From Chamaecrista fasciculata (lineage: Eukaryota > Streptophyta > Magnoliopsida > Fabales > Fabaceae): DNA of 64,000 bases. Every line of letters starts with the position of its first letter. The first letter of the stretch is position 1. The position numbers and the translations under genes are program-made. The DNA lies in contig QANZ01044650.1 of assembly GCA_003254925.1 (NCBI GenBank), forward strand, positions 33,791-97,790. The letters are read 5' to 3'. Below, piece by piece: positions 9,715 through 21,500 of the stretch. The notes beneath the pieces were generated by a model that worked only from the letters and a program-made list of their open reading frames with translations, made no database searches and was not told the DNA's origin.

Positions 9715-11488
9715 CAAAGACTCGAACAAATAAGAAAAATTAAGGATCAAAATGAATAAAAAATATCTAAAAGATCAAAACAAAATAGTTTAAGGATCAA
9801 AATGATATTTTGACTTAAAATGTTATATAAGAAAAACAAAACCGAGAAAAGGAAAAAGAAGTTAAAAGGGGATAACGTAATATTGGTGAGGGGGCCCAGC
9901 GTGAAGGTTGGTTGAGTTGGCCACGTGAAGAGAGAAGGTGAGGGTCCTGCTGGGAGATGAGCTACGCAAACCATTTTTCGTCACGTGATGCCATGCGCAT
10001 TCTACGCTTTACCTTACACGTGTCCTCCCACTTAACACATACGCCAATTTATCATTCAATTTTCTATTCTTTGACTTTATACATCTTTCCCTTTTTTATT
10101 CATATTCCCCATTCATTACTACTCTACTTTCTATTAATAAACACCTAACCGCTGGAAATGCAAATGATAACCAATTCCAAATGTTGGGTGATTAAAATTA
10201 AACCCTCTGGGCTTCGAGATTACTCTATTTAAAATTAATNTCGAGATTATTTAAAATTAATTAAAATAGCATCGAGTTTGGTAAGAAAACAGTGGTTGTC
10301 TCTCTGATGAAATAATAAAAAGGGTATTGTTAACTGATCCCTAAACTGATTTCTCAAACAGAATGTTCATTTCTTTACTTCCCCAATAAACCATTTTCTA
10401 ATTCTGTCCCATTCCGCTATTTACGCTTTCCTTTACCTTTTTTATTTTCACATTAATTACATTTCATTTTATTTTATTTTTTAACTTGTTTTTCATGAAT
10501 TGGATCTACCAATGTATAAATAATATACATACAATATCTCGTAGTAGAGTAGACAAACCAACCAACCACCACCCATGTTCTCTCTCGTTCCATACCATTT
10601 TTACGTCGTCGTTTCCTGTTTTTGGAGCTCGATCGAAACTTGTACGTATACCCATCACAAAAAGGAACATGAAATTGACATATATATTGAAATAATAATA
10701 ATTGGTTAAACGGTAAAGCAAATTAATTTGAGTTTGTACAAATCAGTTGAGCTGTTTCATCTGTATGATGCACACACCAATGATTCGAACAAACTTGGAA
10801 TTAGAATAATCAAAAGTAAACCTAATGATTGGGATTTGTATAACTATATTAATTAAATGGGTAGCAGATGGACTAGTGCTTTGAGAAAGTGCATTGCATT
10901 TGAATGTCACGTTCTGTGCGGCATCTTTCTTATTTAAAGAAATTAATTTATTTATTTAATGAAAGAAGAAAGGGTTTCTGTAAATTCATATCTAATGAGT
11001 AGAATTATATACCAAAAGAAAATGAATTAGCAGTATGCATGCCCAAACACTTGAGGTAATTGATTATAGTACTTTGATATTATTTAATGTGCGTTTCCAA
11101 CTCTGTATACATGAACCTGTTACACTGATCTCCGAATCTTTACTTTCTTTAATGTGATTAATTAATCCCCATTTTTTTATTTAGTTTAAAAGATTGGATT
11201 GGATTGGATTAGATTTATTATAATTGTGGCAAAAATAGAGTGGTGCAAACCCATACGCATCCCTATACCCTTATAACTTAGTTGCAGCTTTCTAATTTTA
11301 TATTTTTATTTAATTTTAAATATCAGTTGTCTGAAGAATAATAAATACTATTTAAGTCGGGTTGTTTTGATGGACGATGAGAGAGCAATGATTTACCATT
11401 CATTTTTTTAAGATTGATACTTATTATGTGTCTTCTACGTAATTAATTGTACGTGTATATTCAAACATTTCCACTCCAAATCACACTA
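9715..11488. other. Intergenic, no gene seen
   Basis: Contains two G-box-like sites near 9931 and 9983, an N at 10240 flanked by near-repeats (tcgagatta...tttaaaattaat at 10213-10239 and 10241-10261), and A/T-rich sequence with a short ggattggattggatt repeat near 11195. No coding region or RNA gene is supported. Confidence 0.4.
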
Positions 11489-12078
11489 TTGTTAGAACCG
11501 GATAGGACTGGACGGTCCAACCGGTCCGACCGTCAACCGAATGTGATAGCGAGTGGGTTCGACCAAAAAAATCAAACTGTCGGTTGGACCGGATTGATCC
11601 GGACAAAACCGGCGACCCGGGGTCCAACCGCTGGACCGAACCGTGGTCCAACCAGTTTTTATTTTTTTTCTTATGGTCTCTAAATATTCTCTTATTTGGT
11701 CCTCTTTCTCTATTTTTTGTTGAACTTGAAATTTGAAGGTCGAAATGTTGAATTTAATTAATTATTATGAATTTATGACTTATTAGATCTTGTTTAGGAT
11801 GCATTCAGTCCATTCATTTGCTTGAAAAAATGCATTTAATCTATAATTTCTAGTAGTGGAGAGAAAAATTATATTATTTAGATGAAGAAATTTATTTAGT
11901 AATAAATTAAATGCATCTCTTAAACCACAAACAAAAAATATATAGAGTATTTATATTTAATATATTAAAAATAATTATTTATTGGGTCATCCGGTCCGAT
12001 CGACGGTTTAACTGATTGAACCAATCAGACCGTGAACCGAATGCTTGTTCGAGTCTCTATCCGGTTCGGTTCTGACAA
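11489..12078. mobile_element. MITE-like element with GGTT/AACC-rich ends
   Basis: The left end reads TTGTTAGAACC and the right end GGTTCTGACAA, so the inverted terminal repeat is TTGTNAGAACC. Both ends continue into sequences rich in CCGGTCCGAC and CCGGTTCGGTT motifs, while the centre (about 11690-11980) is A/T-rich. Length about 590 bp with no open frame. The composition contrast and paired ends fit a non-autonomous DNA transposon. No convincing target duplication was found, so the superfamily is not assigned. Confidence 0.55.
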
Positions 12079-13283
12079 CAGTGCCAAATCCTTATATATG
12101 AACTAGTATATTTATTTGTTGTGTATGCATCACACTTTGATCGTGGAACGAGTCGCACCATCTTTTAAAAACACAACAACAACAACAAATAATAATCTTT
12201 AGGAAACAAAATTTAATTATCTTAACTTTGTTATATTATTTGTCGAATTTGGATTATAAGTGTAGGGTTATACATTCAAAACCTAACCAGACTCTAATAG
12301 TACATGTTAAAGTTTTCATTCTTCTTTGCCATCAGATCATAGGGAAATTTTAAAATACTCAAACTAAACAACATAAAATCATTATAAGACAAATATTATG
12401 AATATGATCAAATATTTACATCTCTTTACCTAGTTCAAGATGATTTGAAAAGGGGGACTCAGCTCCTAGATATTTTAAAGAGCTTAATGTTATTCAATTC
12501 GCTCATCATGAATAGTCAACACCCAATGTCACACATTTATCAAATTGCATCATTATTAAGCTAAGGAGCTAATTTTAAGATGATATATTTGGATTATGTG
12601 TAAAATTAGTCTTATATTTTTTTTTGTTAAATGGTCATTTTGGTTCTAAATGTATGCTCTAATGTTCATTTTGGTCTATTATTTTTCAAAATGTTCAAAT
12701 TGATCCTGAATATATGCAAAATGTTTCATTTTGATCCATTTAGGATCTATTTTTTTTGTTACGAATTTGGTCACTTATTTTTTGACCAGGTTGCATAATT
12801 AGTTTCATACCACTGTTAGTCTCACCTAACCCAAAATATGAAATTAATTATTTTATACTTGATCTAAATATATGAGACCAAACTTGTAACCCAAAAAGAT
12901 GAGGTCAATTATGTATGTATCTGATCCAAAAACATAAGACTAAAAGTGTATGAAATTAGGAATTAAGTAAAAAATATATGAACACATTTATATTTTAAGC
13001 CTAAAATTTTATCCATCTAACTCACTTTTTTTATGGATTAAATGGGCCAACCATCCAATTAAGTCTGTTTGTCATATACTCATATATACACTCATATTTA
13101 ATACGATACATATATAGGATAATATATATATATATATCTTATATTATATGGCTCCACCCCTTTTTGGTCGTCCACATTTTAAAACTATAGTCTATGAAAT
13201 TAAAAATAAGAGAAAATTTACTATTTGGTCTCTCTTTTTTTACTAAGTTAACAATTTAGTCCTTTATTTATTTTACATACATA
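12079..13283. repeat. Intergenic with a fold-back element at about 12600-13008
   Basis: From 12600 the left arm reads aaaattagtcttatatttt, and to 13008 the right arm is roughly its complement, with ttttggtc/gaccaaa motifs throughout. Near 13209-13230 sits one end (tttactatttggtctct) like that of the Mutator-like element at 63337, without its partner. No gene seen. Confidence 0.4.
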
Positions 13284-13316
13284 TTTGCGTGCCCGTTACG
13301 ACACGCAAAGCCCTAG
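13284..13316 (+). mobile_element. Helitron 3' terminus (non-autonomous element)
   Basis: An 8-bp stem, TTTGCGTG (13284-13291) and CACGCAAA (13302-13309), with a 10-base loop is followed after three bases by CTAG (13313-13316) and then T. That is the classic Helitron 3' end: a hairpin shortly before CTRR, inserted at A/T. The 5' TC end could not be located, so the length of the element is unknown. A related sequence occurs at 63108-63124. Confidence 0.65.
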
Positions 13317-13484
13317 TATATATAAAAGGGGGAGTAAAGTATTGACCAAATACTCTACCTATAGTCTATAGTATATAGTCATCCATGTGAAAATAGCGGT
13401 TAAAATTTGGTTGGAGGGTCCAAGTGGGTACATCATATTCAATTCAATCGTCCAAAGTGGTAGTAAACTCGTAATGTTGAAGTG

Positions 13485-13512
13485 CACGTGAGTTGGGGGG
13501 TCAACTCACGTG
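13485..13512. promoter_or_regulatory. Perfect 11-bp G-box dyad
   Basis: CACGTGAGTTG (13485-13495) and its exact reverse complement CAACTCACGTG (13502-13512) are separated by six bases. Each arm holds a G-box, so the dyad could bind paired bZIP or bHLH dimers. No gene lies within 4 kb, so function is unproven. Confidence 0.45.
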
Positions 13513-14066
13513 GCCCCATCCACTACCGTCGATTTCTAACAGAAAGTGACGCCTGATCGCTTCCTCCTTTTTCACTTCTCCCACTTCATTTATGCTATAT
13601 TTTCATTTTCATGAGATAAAATAAAATAAAATATATTTTTCCTAATTAAATAAGAAATCCAGTTAATATAACAAGTTAGCTTATGTTATGATAATTTTTT
13701 TTTTTAAAAAAAGAATTTTATATTTCAAAGGTAGGTTTTGCAATTTAATTAGAGCATTATTCCTGCAATTTTCTTTTACGGAAATTAAAAACGGTACGTG
13801 CCGAAGCCCAAACATGAGCTTATCCATACGTAGGGTGTAAATCATCACAGACAGTCATAGTCATTCATATGGTCCGTGCTTAGGTTAGGTACTTGCTTCG
13901 CCCTTTGTATTGAATATTCTTAATTTATTTACTTATGCATTCACTAAATCATTCACACTCTCACGTGCGTGATGCGTCCTCATAATGTTTTACCACTAAT
14001 GCCAATATGGGATCACTTACGTACAATACCAATTATAACTTCCCCGACCCCATTGCAATATAATCT

Positions 14067-14497
14067 AGGTCAAAGTCTAAATTTTGTCCTATATCTTTGT
14101 TTAACTTTCAATTTGGTCCTTATTTTTTAGTTGCATATTTAGTCTCATATTTTTAGGTTAGTTCTCAATTTGATCACATACATTTTTTTATTACAGATTT
14201 GATCTCATATCTACGAGTCAATTATATAATTGGTCTTATATCTTTGAGTTAGCTAGATGCAGAAGTTCTCATATCTTTGCAAAAGGATTAATTAATAGTT
14301 GATCTCTATTAGTTGATCATTTTATAAAGATATCATACCAATTCTACAACTTAACCAAAAGATATGATATAAAACTTGATATGGGACCAAATTGTGTCAT
14401 TTTGCAAAGATATGGGACTAAAAGTACAATAAAAAAAGATAGAAGACCAAATTGAGAACTCATAAAAATATATAGAACTAAATTTATACTTTAACCT
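14067..14497. repeat. Fold-back MITE, family member 1
   Basis: The ends are inverted (aggtcaaagtctaaatttt and, inverted, aggttaaagtataaattta) and the body is a long imperfect palindrome of caatttggtc and gaccaaattg blocks, turning over near 14300 at ctattagttgatc. It is a relative of the copy at 53610-53974, sharing the tgcagaagt and agttgatcatttt centre. No coding sequence. Confidence 0.6.
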
Positions 14498-16051
14498 ATA
14501 AGATATATATATATATTCCAATTCCAACATTATTATCTTTATATTTAAAATTCAACACCCACAAAAACTTAATATTTGATTTATGAATTTACATTTAGTC
14601 AATTAATTGATCTTTGAATAATCGAAATATATAATTTAATTTTTAAATATTTCAATTATTAATTATTTAATCTCTAATAACAAATTAGTTCTGAATTTGA
14701 CCAAAAACTAAATCATTATTAACAATTATAATAATTTATAGATTAAATAATATATTTCAATTATTTAAAAGTTAACAAATTAACTCAATCTAAACTCGTG
14801 AACTAAATAAAAAATTTTCTCAACTGTAAAACTGTAGATTGTGATGGGGTAATGGGGATATATATGAGAAAACTGATAAAAAGAAAAAGAAAAGGAAAGT
14901 GGGGAGTGAAGTGAAATGATGATAAGACAAGTATCAAAGGACGTCCCAACATGTAGCGACAAGCTTCTGTGGATTTAGGGCTATGTTAAGTGCGATACAT
15001 CAACTACACTGTTCCCCTCTTCCTTCTCTCTTTCCTTCCTTCGCTGTAATTTTTTTAATTTCCAGCAACAACATTTTCTCGTTTATTAATTAAAAAAATG
15101 GAGAGAGTTTTTATATATGCTCGCGTATGAGAAATGAGAATAAAGTATGTAATAATTTAAAAAGAACGAAAGTGTAATTATAATATAGAAATGTGTTGAT
15201 GAAGAGGGTGTGCGCTGTGTTGTTGCCTGCCCAGCTGTCTAATTTGGACGGCGAAAGGAAGCGGTGCAATTTTATAAAACCATATGTATGGAGACGGAAG
15301 ATGCACATGTTATTTTTCTTAATATTAATTAATTAATTGTCATTTAGGAAATGATTCTAACTTCAAATTAATTAATTAGTTCTAGAACGGATAGATCAGA
15401 AAAGAAACCACACATAACATAACAATACCAAAAAAAAAAAGTAGAGAATAAAGAAAAAAAAAATGGTGTGAATATTTATATATTGTCACTCCAAGCTGTC
15501 CCGTGGTGAATGCTCGCCATGATTGTCGGAGAGAGCTAAAAGAAATAAAAGAATGACTCATCCCTGGAATGAATTGTAATTGAATTCATGTGTGTCGTCA
15601 TATATTAATATTAATATATATGTATAGTACAAATTAAAGGAGTAATATTGGCAATCATCCATCATCATCATCATCATCGTCATCATCCAACATTAACAAA
15701 ATTAGATCAACGAAGGGTGAAGGAAGCTGCATCTCCCACTGATTCATTACTCACATGCCTACCTTGCTACTCTATATCTTATTTTTTCTTTTCCTATTCT
15801 GCATTTTCAATTTATATGCATAAAGCAAGTGGTAACAAAAATGAAAAATGTGTGCTGAAGGAGGTAAACAAAAATCTATTGTTGAAACAAAAATTGACCT
15901 AGTTGATTAGGAGTCAACTCATAATTCGTAAAGTTGTGAGTTTGAATCTTATTCTCAATGTGAAAACTTTATTAATAGGCCGTGGCAGAGCCAGAGTTTT
16001 GGGTTAGGGGGAGCCAATTTTTTTTTTCCAAAGTCCTATTTTCCTAACACT
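14498..16051. other. Intergenic, no gene seen
   Basis: A/T-rich, with a weak fold-back at about 14560-14770, a CAT-repeat near 15659-15680 and a tRNA-like patch near 15898-15960 that is too degraded to name. No gene supported. Confidence 0.4.
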
Positions 16052-16572
16052 CAAAATTTTATTTTGGTCCCCGATATTTTTTATTTCATTTTAGTCCTTA
16101 ATATTTTCTATAAGTTTCATAATTGGTTCCTAACTATTGAATATGATCACATTTCTCTCATTTTAAACTTGAATGCGATGAAATCAGAGTTACGTGTTAA
16201 ATTTGATGAGTTCTTTCTTTACACAATTGGAGTCATCAGCAAACGAGATCAAATCAAGCATGAAATTAAGTTCGAAAATAGATTGCTTATTTTATAAATT
16301 TGGTCATATTTCTCTCGTTTTCGAACCACTCTCATGCCCAATTTGACTTTATTTGTCGATGACTCCAACTGGACAAAGAAAAAACTCACCAAATTTTATT
16401 TGTAGCTTTGATTTCATCGCATTTAGGTCTGAGACGAGAGAAATATGATCACATTCAATAGTTAAGGATCAATTATAAAGCTTTTAAGAAAAAAAAACCA
16501 AAACGGAACAAAAAAAATTAGGAACCAAAATGAAATTTTGGATAAACATTAGGGACTAAAATAAGATTTTAA
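16052..16572. repeat. Long fold-back element
   Basis: An imperfect palindrome of about 520 bp. The left end (aaattttattttggtcccc) pairs with the right end (agggactaaaataagatttt), and inner blocks pair too, for example gaatatgatcacatttctc near 16140 against gagaaatatgatcacattc near 16437. No target duplication was defined with confidence and no transposase is present. Confidence 0.55.
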
Positions 16573-17765
16573 CCTATTTTTTCTCTCTATATTATTTAAA
16601 TAAGATAAAATATAATAATAGATCATGATCTTATTCCTACCTACACCCAAAATGAAACATAAATTGGGGGGTGTAATTCTTTAGACTTCTATATAATTTT
16701 TTATAATATATGGAGCCTATTTATAATTACTATAATTTTTAATAATTAGTTAATCTATAAATATCTCTATAAACACTCATAAAATTTAGAAGTATCTTTA
16801 GTGTTAGTGAGCCGGACCCAAGTCATCTACATTTTGACAAACAAAATAAAAAATCTACTCGTTGGGTAAAGTAATAAAGTAAGGATTTTGTTTAAAAAAA
16901 TTGAAGAAGATATATGAAAAAGAAAAGGGTTGCGCGTTTCCCGGTGCATCTAAAAAAGATGGAGTTGAGGAATGAGGAGGCACGTGACATTTCCTCCCTT
17001 GCCACCAACATCCTCGGCCTTTGCCCCTCCATTCTTCTCTCTTCTTCGTATCTCTTCCCAACAACATTTGTTTTTTCTTCATGTTTTTAATTTATTCATT
17101 TCAAAATAATAAAAACAGACACAACCAAAAAACAACAAGGGTTGAGTTATTAAGAGTTAATAAGAGAGATCATAGCTAGCTTGGGATGTGCGCACTAATC
17201 ATCACCCCTAATTAATTATCCTTTTCTTAATTATTTGACGTCAACACCCTCACTCTCATCTTACTGTTCCCTGGTCAACGTTCGTTTTCCTTAATCTTAT
17301 TAACCCCATCCTCTCTCTCTCTCTCTCTCACGTGACACACACACCCCCATCACGTGACACATACACTCATGGGTAAATTTAATTTATCGTCAACTACCTC
17401 TTGGTAGAAATAAAAACTGAAATTGGAGTCAAAATAGTAGGAGAAAGTAAAGATATGGCGTTGTCAAATTCTTTCCAAGTATATATCATCATCTAAAGAC
17501 ATGAATAAATAAAAGAAAAAAAGAGATAAGAATGGGGATTGCAGAGAATAATTTAAAATAATATCATGGGGATTGCCGAAACATAAACATTACATTACAC
17601 TAGGGTAAACGGCAACGTGTCGCATTAGAATAAACCGTTTATTTGGGGAACCAAACGCCAAACGGTGTTACTCGCCGCAGCGACGTCTGTAAACGGAGTT
17701 CAATTTTTCACGGAGTCGGAATTGCAAGGCAAACACTAGTACACACAACGCAAGAAAACACCTTC
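16573..17765. other. Intergenic region and upstream region of the BIM1-like gene
   Basis: The proximal part carries a CT run (17311-17328) and several G-boxes described separately. The distal part is A/T-rich with no recognisable gene or bounded repeat. Confidence 0.4.
17329..17356 (+). promoter_or_regulatory. Twin CACGTGACAC G-boxes upstream of BIM1
   Basis: Two copies of CACGTGACAC start at 17329 and 17351, 22 bases (about two helical turns) apart, some 440 bp above the BIM1 TATA box. A further G-box, CACGTGACAT, lies at 16981. Such sites bind bZIP and bHLH proteins, so regulation by ABA or light factors, or feedback by the gene's own class, is possible but not shown. Confidence 0.5.
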
Positions 17766-17773
17766 TATAAAAC
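17766..17773 (+). promoter_or_regulatory. TATA box of the BIM1-like gene
   Basis: TATAAAAC, followed about 30 bases later by a purine-rich leader (agagagaaagagaaagag near 17835). The transcript leader probably runs from about 17800 to 18031 and continues at 18491 after a leader intron (GT at 18032, AG at 18490). Confidence 0.5.
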
Positions 17774-18500
17774 AAAACATCTTTCATTCATAATTTCATA
17801 TCATATCATTTCCCCACCCACACAAAGAGAACAGAGAGAAAGAGAAAGAGATCAAGAGAGAGAAACAGAGTCCGACCTGAGGCCACTCCCTCCTCAGAGA
17901 TCAATCGATTCCCAAAAAAAAGTGACACAGTGATTTTTATTTTTTGGGTTAAAAAGGTGATATTTTCGTCTATCTTCATTCTTCACAGATTCTTCTGCGT
18001 TTCCAGTCTTCCCAATTCATGCTTGCTACAAGTAACCTTCTCCCTACTTCTATATCCTATCCTTTTAATTTCGATGATTTTTTTTTTAATTATGGTGCTG
18101 AATTCTTGAAAATCTCGTTGGTTGCTTAGTTATTGCTTTGGGTAGTTGATTAATTTTTTTAAAAAAAGCTGAATTATGCTGCTACGAGCTCTCTACTGTG
18201 AAACTGTCTCAAATTCCGGAACTCTAATTAGGCGTAATTGTGATTTTTCAGATTTTGCGGAATCTCTGAGTATGGATGATTTTCTGGTTCGGATGAGAAA
18301 CGGAATGCGTATCCGATCTTCAGTTCAAGAAATAGATTTCTGTTGAATTCGGATCTGAGAATATAATCGCCATCTATATAATTAATATTGATCGATGGAA
18401 GCTCAAGCGAGTTCGTTCTAATTTCAACCGAATTCAATTCTAGCTTAACTGAATTCTGTTACAATTCCATCGAATCTCATAATTAAACAGATTTGGATGC

Positions 18501-21500
18501 ATGGAGCTTCCTCAAGCGCGTGCTTTTGGAACCGAAGGTAACTGATCTTCTTCTTAATTCTTCTTCTTGATCTCGTTATTTTAATTAATTAATTAATCTA
18601 TGAATATTAGAGCGAGATTTTTCAATTTTTGTTTACTTCTGGCGAACAGGAAGGAAACCGACGCACGATTTTCTGTCACTGTACAGTCATTCAACTGCCC
18701 AACAAGATCCAAGGCCACCTTCTCAAGGTATTTTTTTTCTTTTTCTTTTTTATTTTCCCGTCTAATAAAATACAGTTTCAGAAATTAACTAATTGTGAAA
18801 AATATTTTTATTTTTATTTTTTATAAAATTTCATGGCTGGTATTGTTGTTGTTGTTGTTGCATGCATCATGTTAGAGTTGGAAGTAAAAGAAATCAAGAA
18901 TTTCAGTAATTATCCGTCACGGTTGTTGTTCGTGCTGCACGTGACTGACTGCAGCTGAATCATCATGAATCTACTGGGCCAGCCACCTTTGTTTTTATTT
19001 TTTTAAAAAGAAAAAAATATAGAAAAGGAAGAGATTTTTTGTTGTGGATTTTTATTATAGATTTTTCGCGAGGCTTTCACCATCGAATTGAAAAGTAGCA
19101 ATCAGCAAGTATTTAGAACCGTCGGATTACTGGTAGGGCCCGATTTGGACATGGGCTTCCCAATGATTTGACGCCTCGCGTCAGGCTTTGTGCAGGAAAC
19201 AAAGAAACTTTAAAACAAAAAATGGCATTCCTCTGTGTATGTGTATGTGTGTCTGTGCTTTTTCTTTTCATTTTTTGAAATTACAGCTATCCCCAAAACA
19301 TTTCACCGCCAAGGGGAAGCTGGGGAAGCATATGAAAATGAAAGATTTGGACTTTTCGATAGGGAAACAAGATTGACGATTTCAAATATTGCTGGGAACA
19401 TCGTTTGGTTTGTATGATAATAATCTGAACATCGTGATTTAACAGTTGCAGACTTGCAGTACAATAAGCTAATAATAAATAACAAAGAACACAGAATAGA
19501 AACCATAAATGGAGAGTGCCTTCTCGTTGTGGTCCTAGTTAGAAATGAAAAAGATGCATCATCAGCTCCTGTTGTTCAAAACATGAAAAGCTTATTGACC
19601 CCCACTAAAAGAAAAGCTCATAGCTTGGCTCTTTTTGCCTGCCTTGTACCTTTTATTTTGTTTTGCTTCCCTGAAATAAAATCTGAAGTGCATTATGGTT
19701 TGGGGTTGGTCATGTGTGAACAGGAAGTTACCTGAAAACCCATGATTTCTTGCAGCCACTAGAGGGGGTAAAGAGGAAAGCAAACGCGAAAGTAGAAGAA
19801 GCAGTGAATGAAATATCACCATCATCATCATCAGTGATTCAAAACGCACGGCCTCCTTCATCAGCACCAACATGTGTTGAACACATTTTACCTGGAGGCA
19901 TTGGGACTTATAGCATCAGTCACATATCATATTTCAGTAATCATCACAGGATTCCAAAGCCGGAGGCACCCCTTTTCAGTGTGGGTCCACAATCTTATAT
20001 TGAAGGTAATAAGGATAGAAATAACGAGGACAACTCCAACTGCAGTTCATATACTGGAGGAAGTGGTTTCACTCTGTGGGAAGAGTCTGCGGTTAACAAA
20101 GGAAAAACGACAGGCAAGGAAAACGTCCACGATGTGGTAGAGAAACCCATTTTAGGAGGTAACATTTACAAAGAAATATGCTTTGCATGGAATGGAATGG
20201 AAGATTTTGACGTCAAGCATTAAAATACTTATATTGCAATCATATCATAATATTCATATAATAACGTTTGGACGTTTTGTTGTTCCGGCAGAGTCTGCGG
20301 CAAAGGCAGGGCATTTGACGCTGTCGGAAAGAACGTCTCAGTCGTTTGCCAATAGTCATCACAATAGCTTCAACTCTATCACCTCTTCCCAGTAAGTAAT
20401 TAATTAGTCATATCACTCTCTCTATGATTATGCGCAAACTTAACTAGTTGCTTTTTGAGGTGGGTTTATTATTTTTAACGCATTTGTGGTGGATATGTGG
20501 GGATTATTATCTCAACAGGACAACTGGGCAGAAGAACCAGAGTTTTATGGATATGATAAAATCTGCCAAGGATTGCGCTCAGGATGAGGAGCTAGACAAC
20601 GAAGAAGCATTCATTTTCAAGAAAGAACCCTCCAATACCCAAAGAGGTAAGCGTTCAACTTATGCTCGTTGCTTGCTCCTAAGCATTTCTTTGAGGAGGA
20701 AAGGGGAAAAAAAGGAAGCAGCTTGCTTAGCTTAGCTTACTCACCCTTTTATTGTAATGTTCATGTTATATTTTCTCCTGTTTGCTCATCTAGCTTATTG
20801 GAAAACCATTTTGTTTATTTTTTTTTATAGAGTAAACTGTTAATGTAGTCTTTGAATTATATTAATAGTTAGTTTAGTCCTTAATTTTTTGAAACGATTG
20901 GTTTAATCGTTGAAAATTTATACCTTGTTGTTATTCAGCTCCTCTAGGGAATGGATTGTACAATAGCAATGTGTTCAACAAAAGATTAATTTGCAATGAG
21001 TAAAAAAAATTTCGAAGATTAAATCAAGGACTACTGGGATTAAAATGTTAAGCTTACTTTTTTTTAATAAGATCATTGTACATTCAGAAGTACACTAAAT
21101 ATTACATACCCATTTTTTTCTAAAAAAAATATTTTTAAAGACTAGGATTTTTGTTTTATTTTCGGTATATGATTGCCATCATTGTAGACTTGTAGTAGTT
21201 TGCTTTACTTGTTCATGATCAAAAGGGGCTAAGGAGAAAATTTCAAGTGCTATAAGGCCCGTGACCACTTTTTTGTTATCTATATGTTCAATTATTTCAG
21301 TATATATGGGTGGGCCAAATTAATGGATTATATTTACAGGGGAGTTACGAGTGAAAGTTGATGGGAAGAGCACTGATCAAAGGCCAAACACACCACGATC
21401 AAAACACTCTGCAACAGAGCAGCGTAGAAGGAGCAAAATTAATGATAGGCAAGTATTATCAATCATGTACTAATGTATTGAGATTATCATATTTTACAAC

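Noticed and set aside
15648-15902. Open frame starting with a histidine run
   Set aside because: Made by a CAT repeat; no protein family features.
15898-15985. tRNA-like or SINE patch
   Set aside because: Box-B-like GTTTGAATCT is weak and no flanking duplication was seen.
17643-17933. A 96-codon open frame upstream of BIM1
   Set aside because: It spans the TATA box and purine-rich leader of BIM1, with RERER-type low complexity; best explained as leader sequence.
19454-19735. A 93-codon open frame in BIM1 intron 2
   Set aside because: Overlaps the true acceptor at 19723 and has no family similarity.
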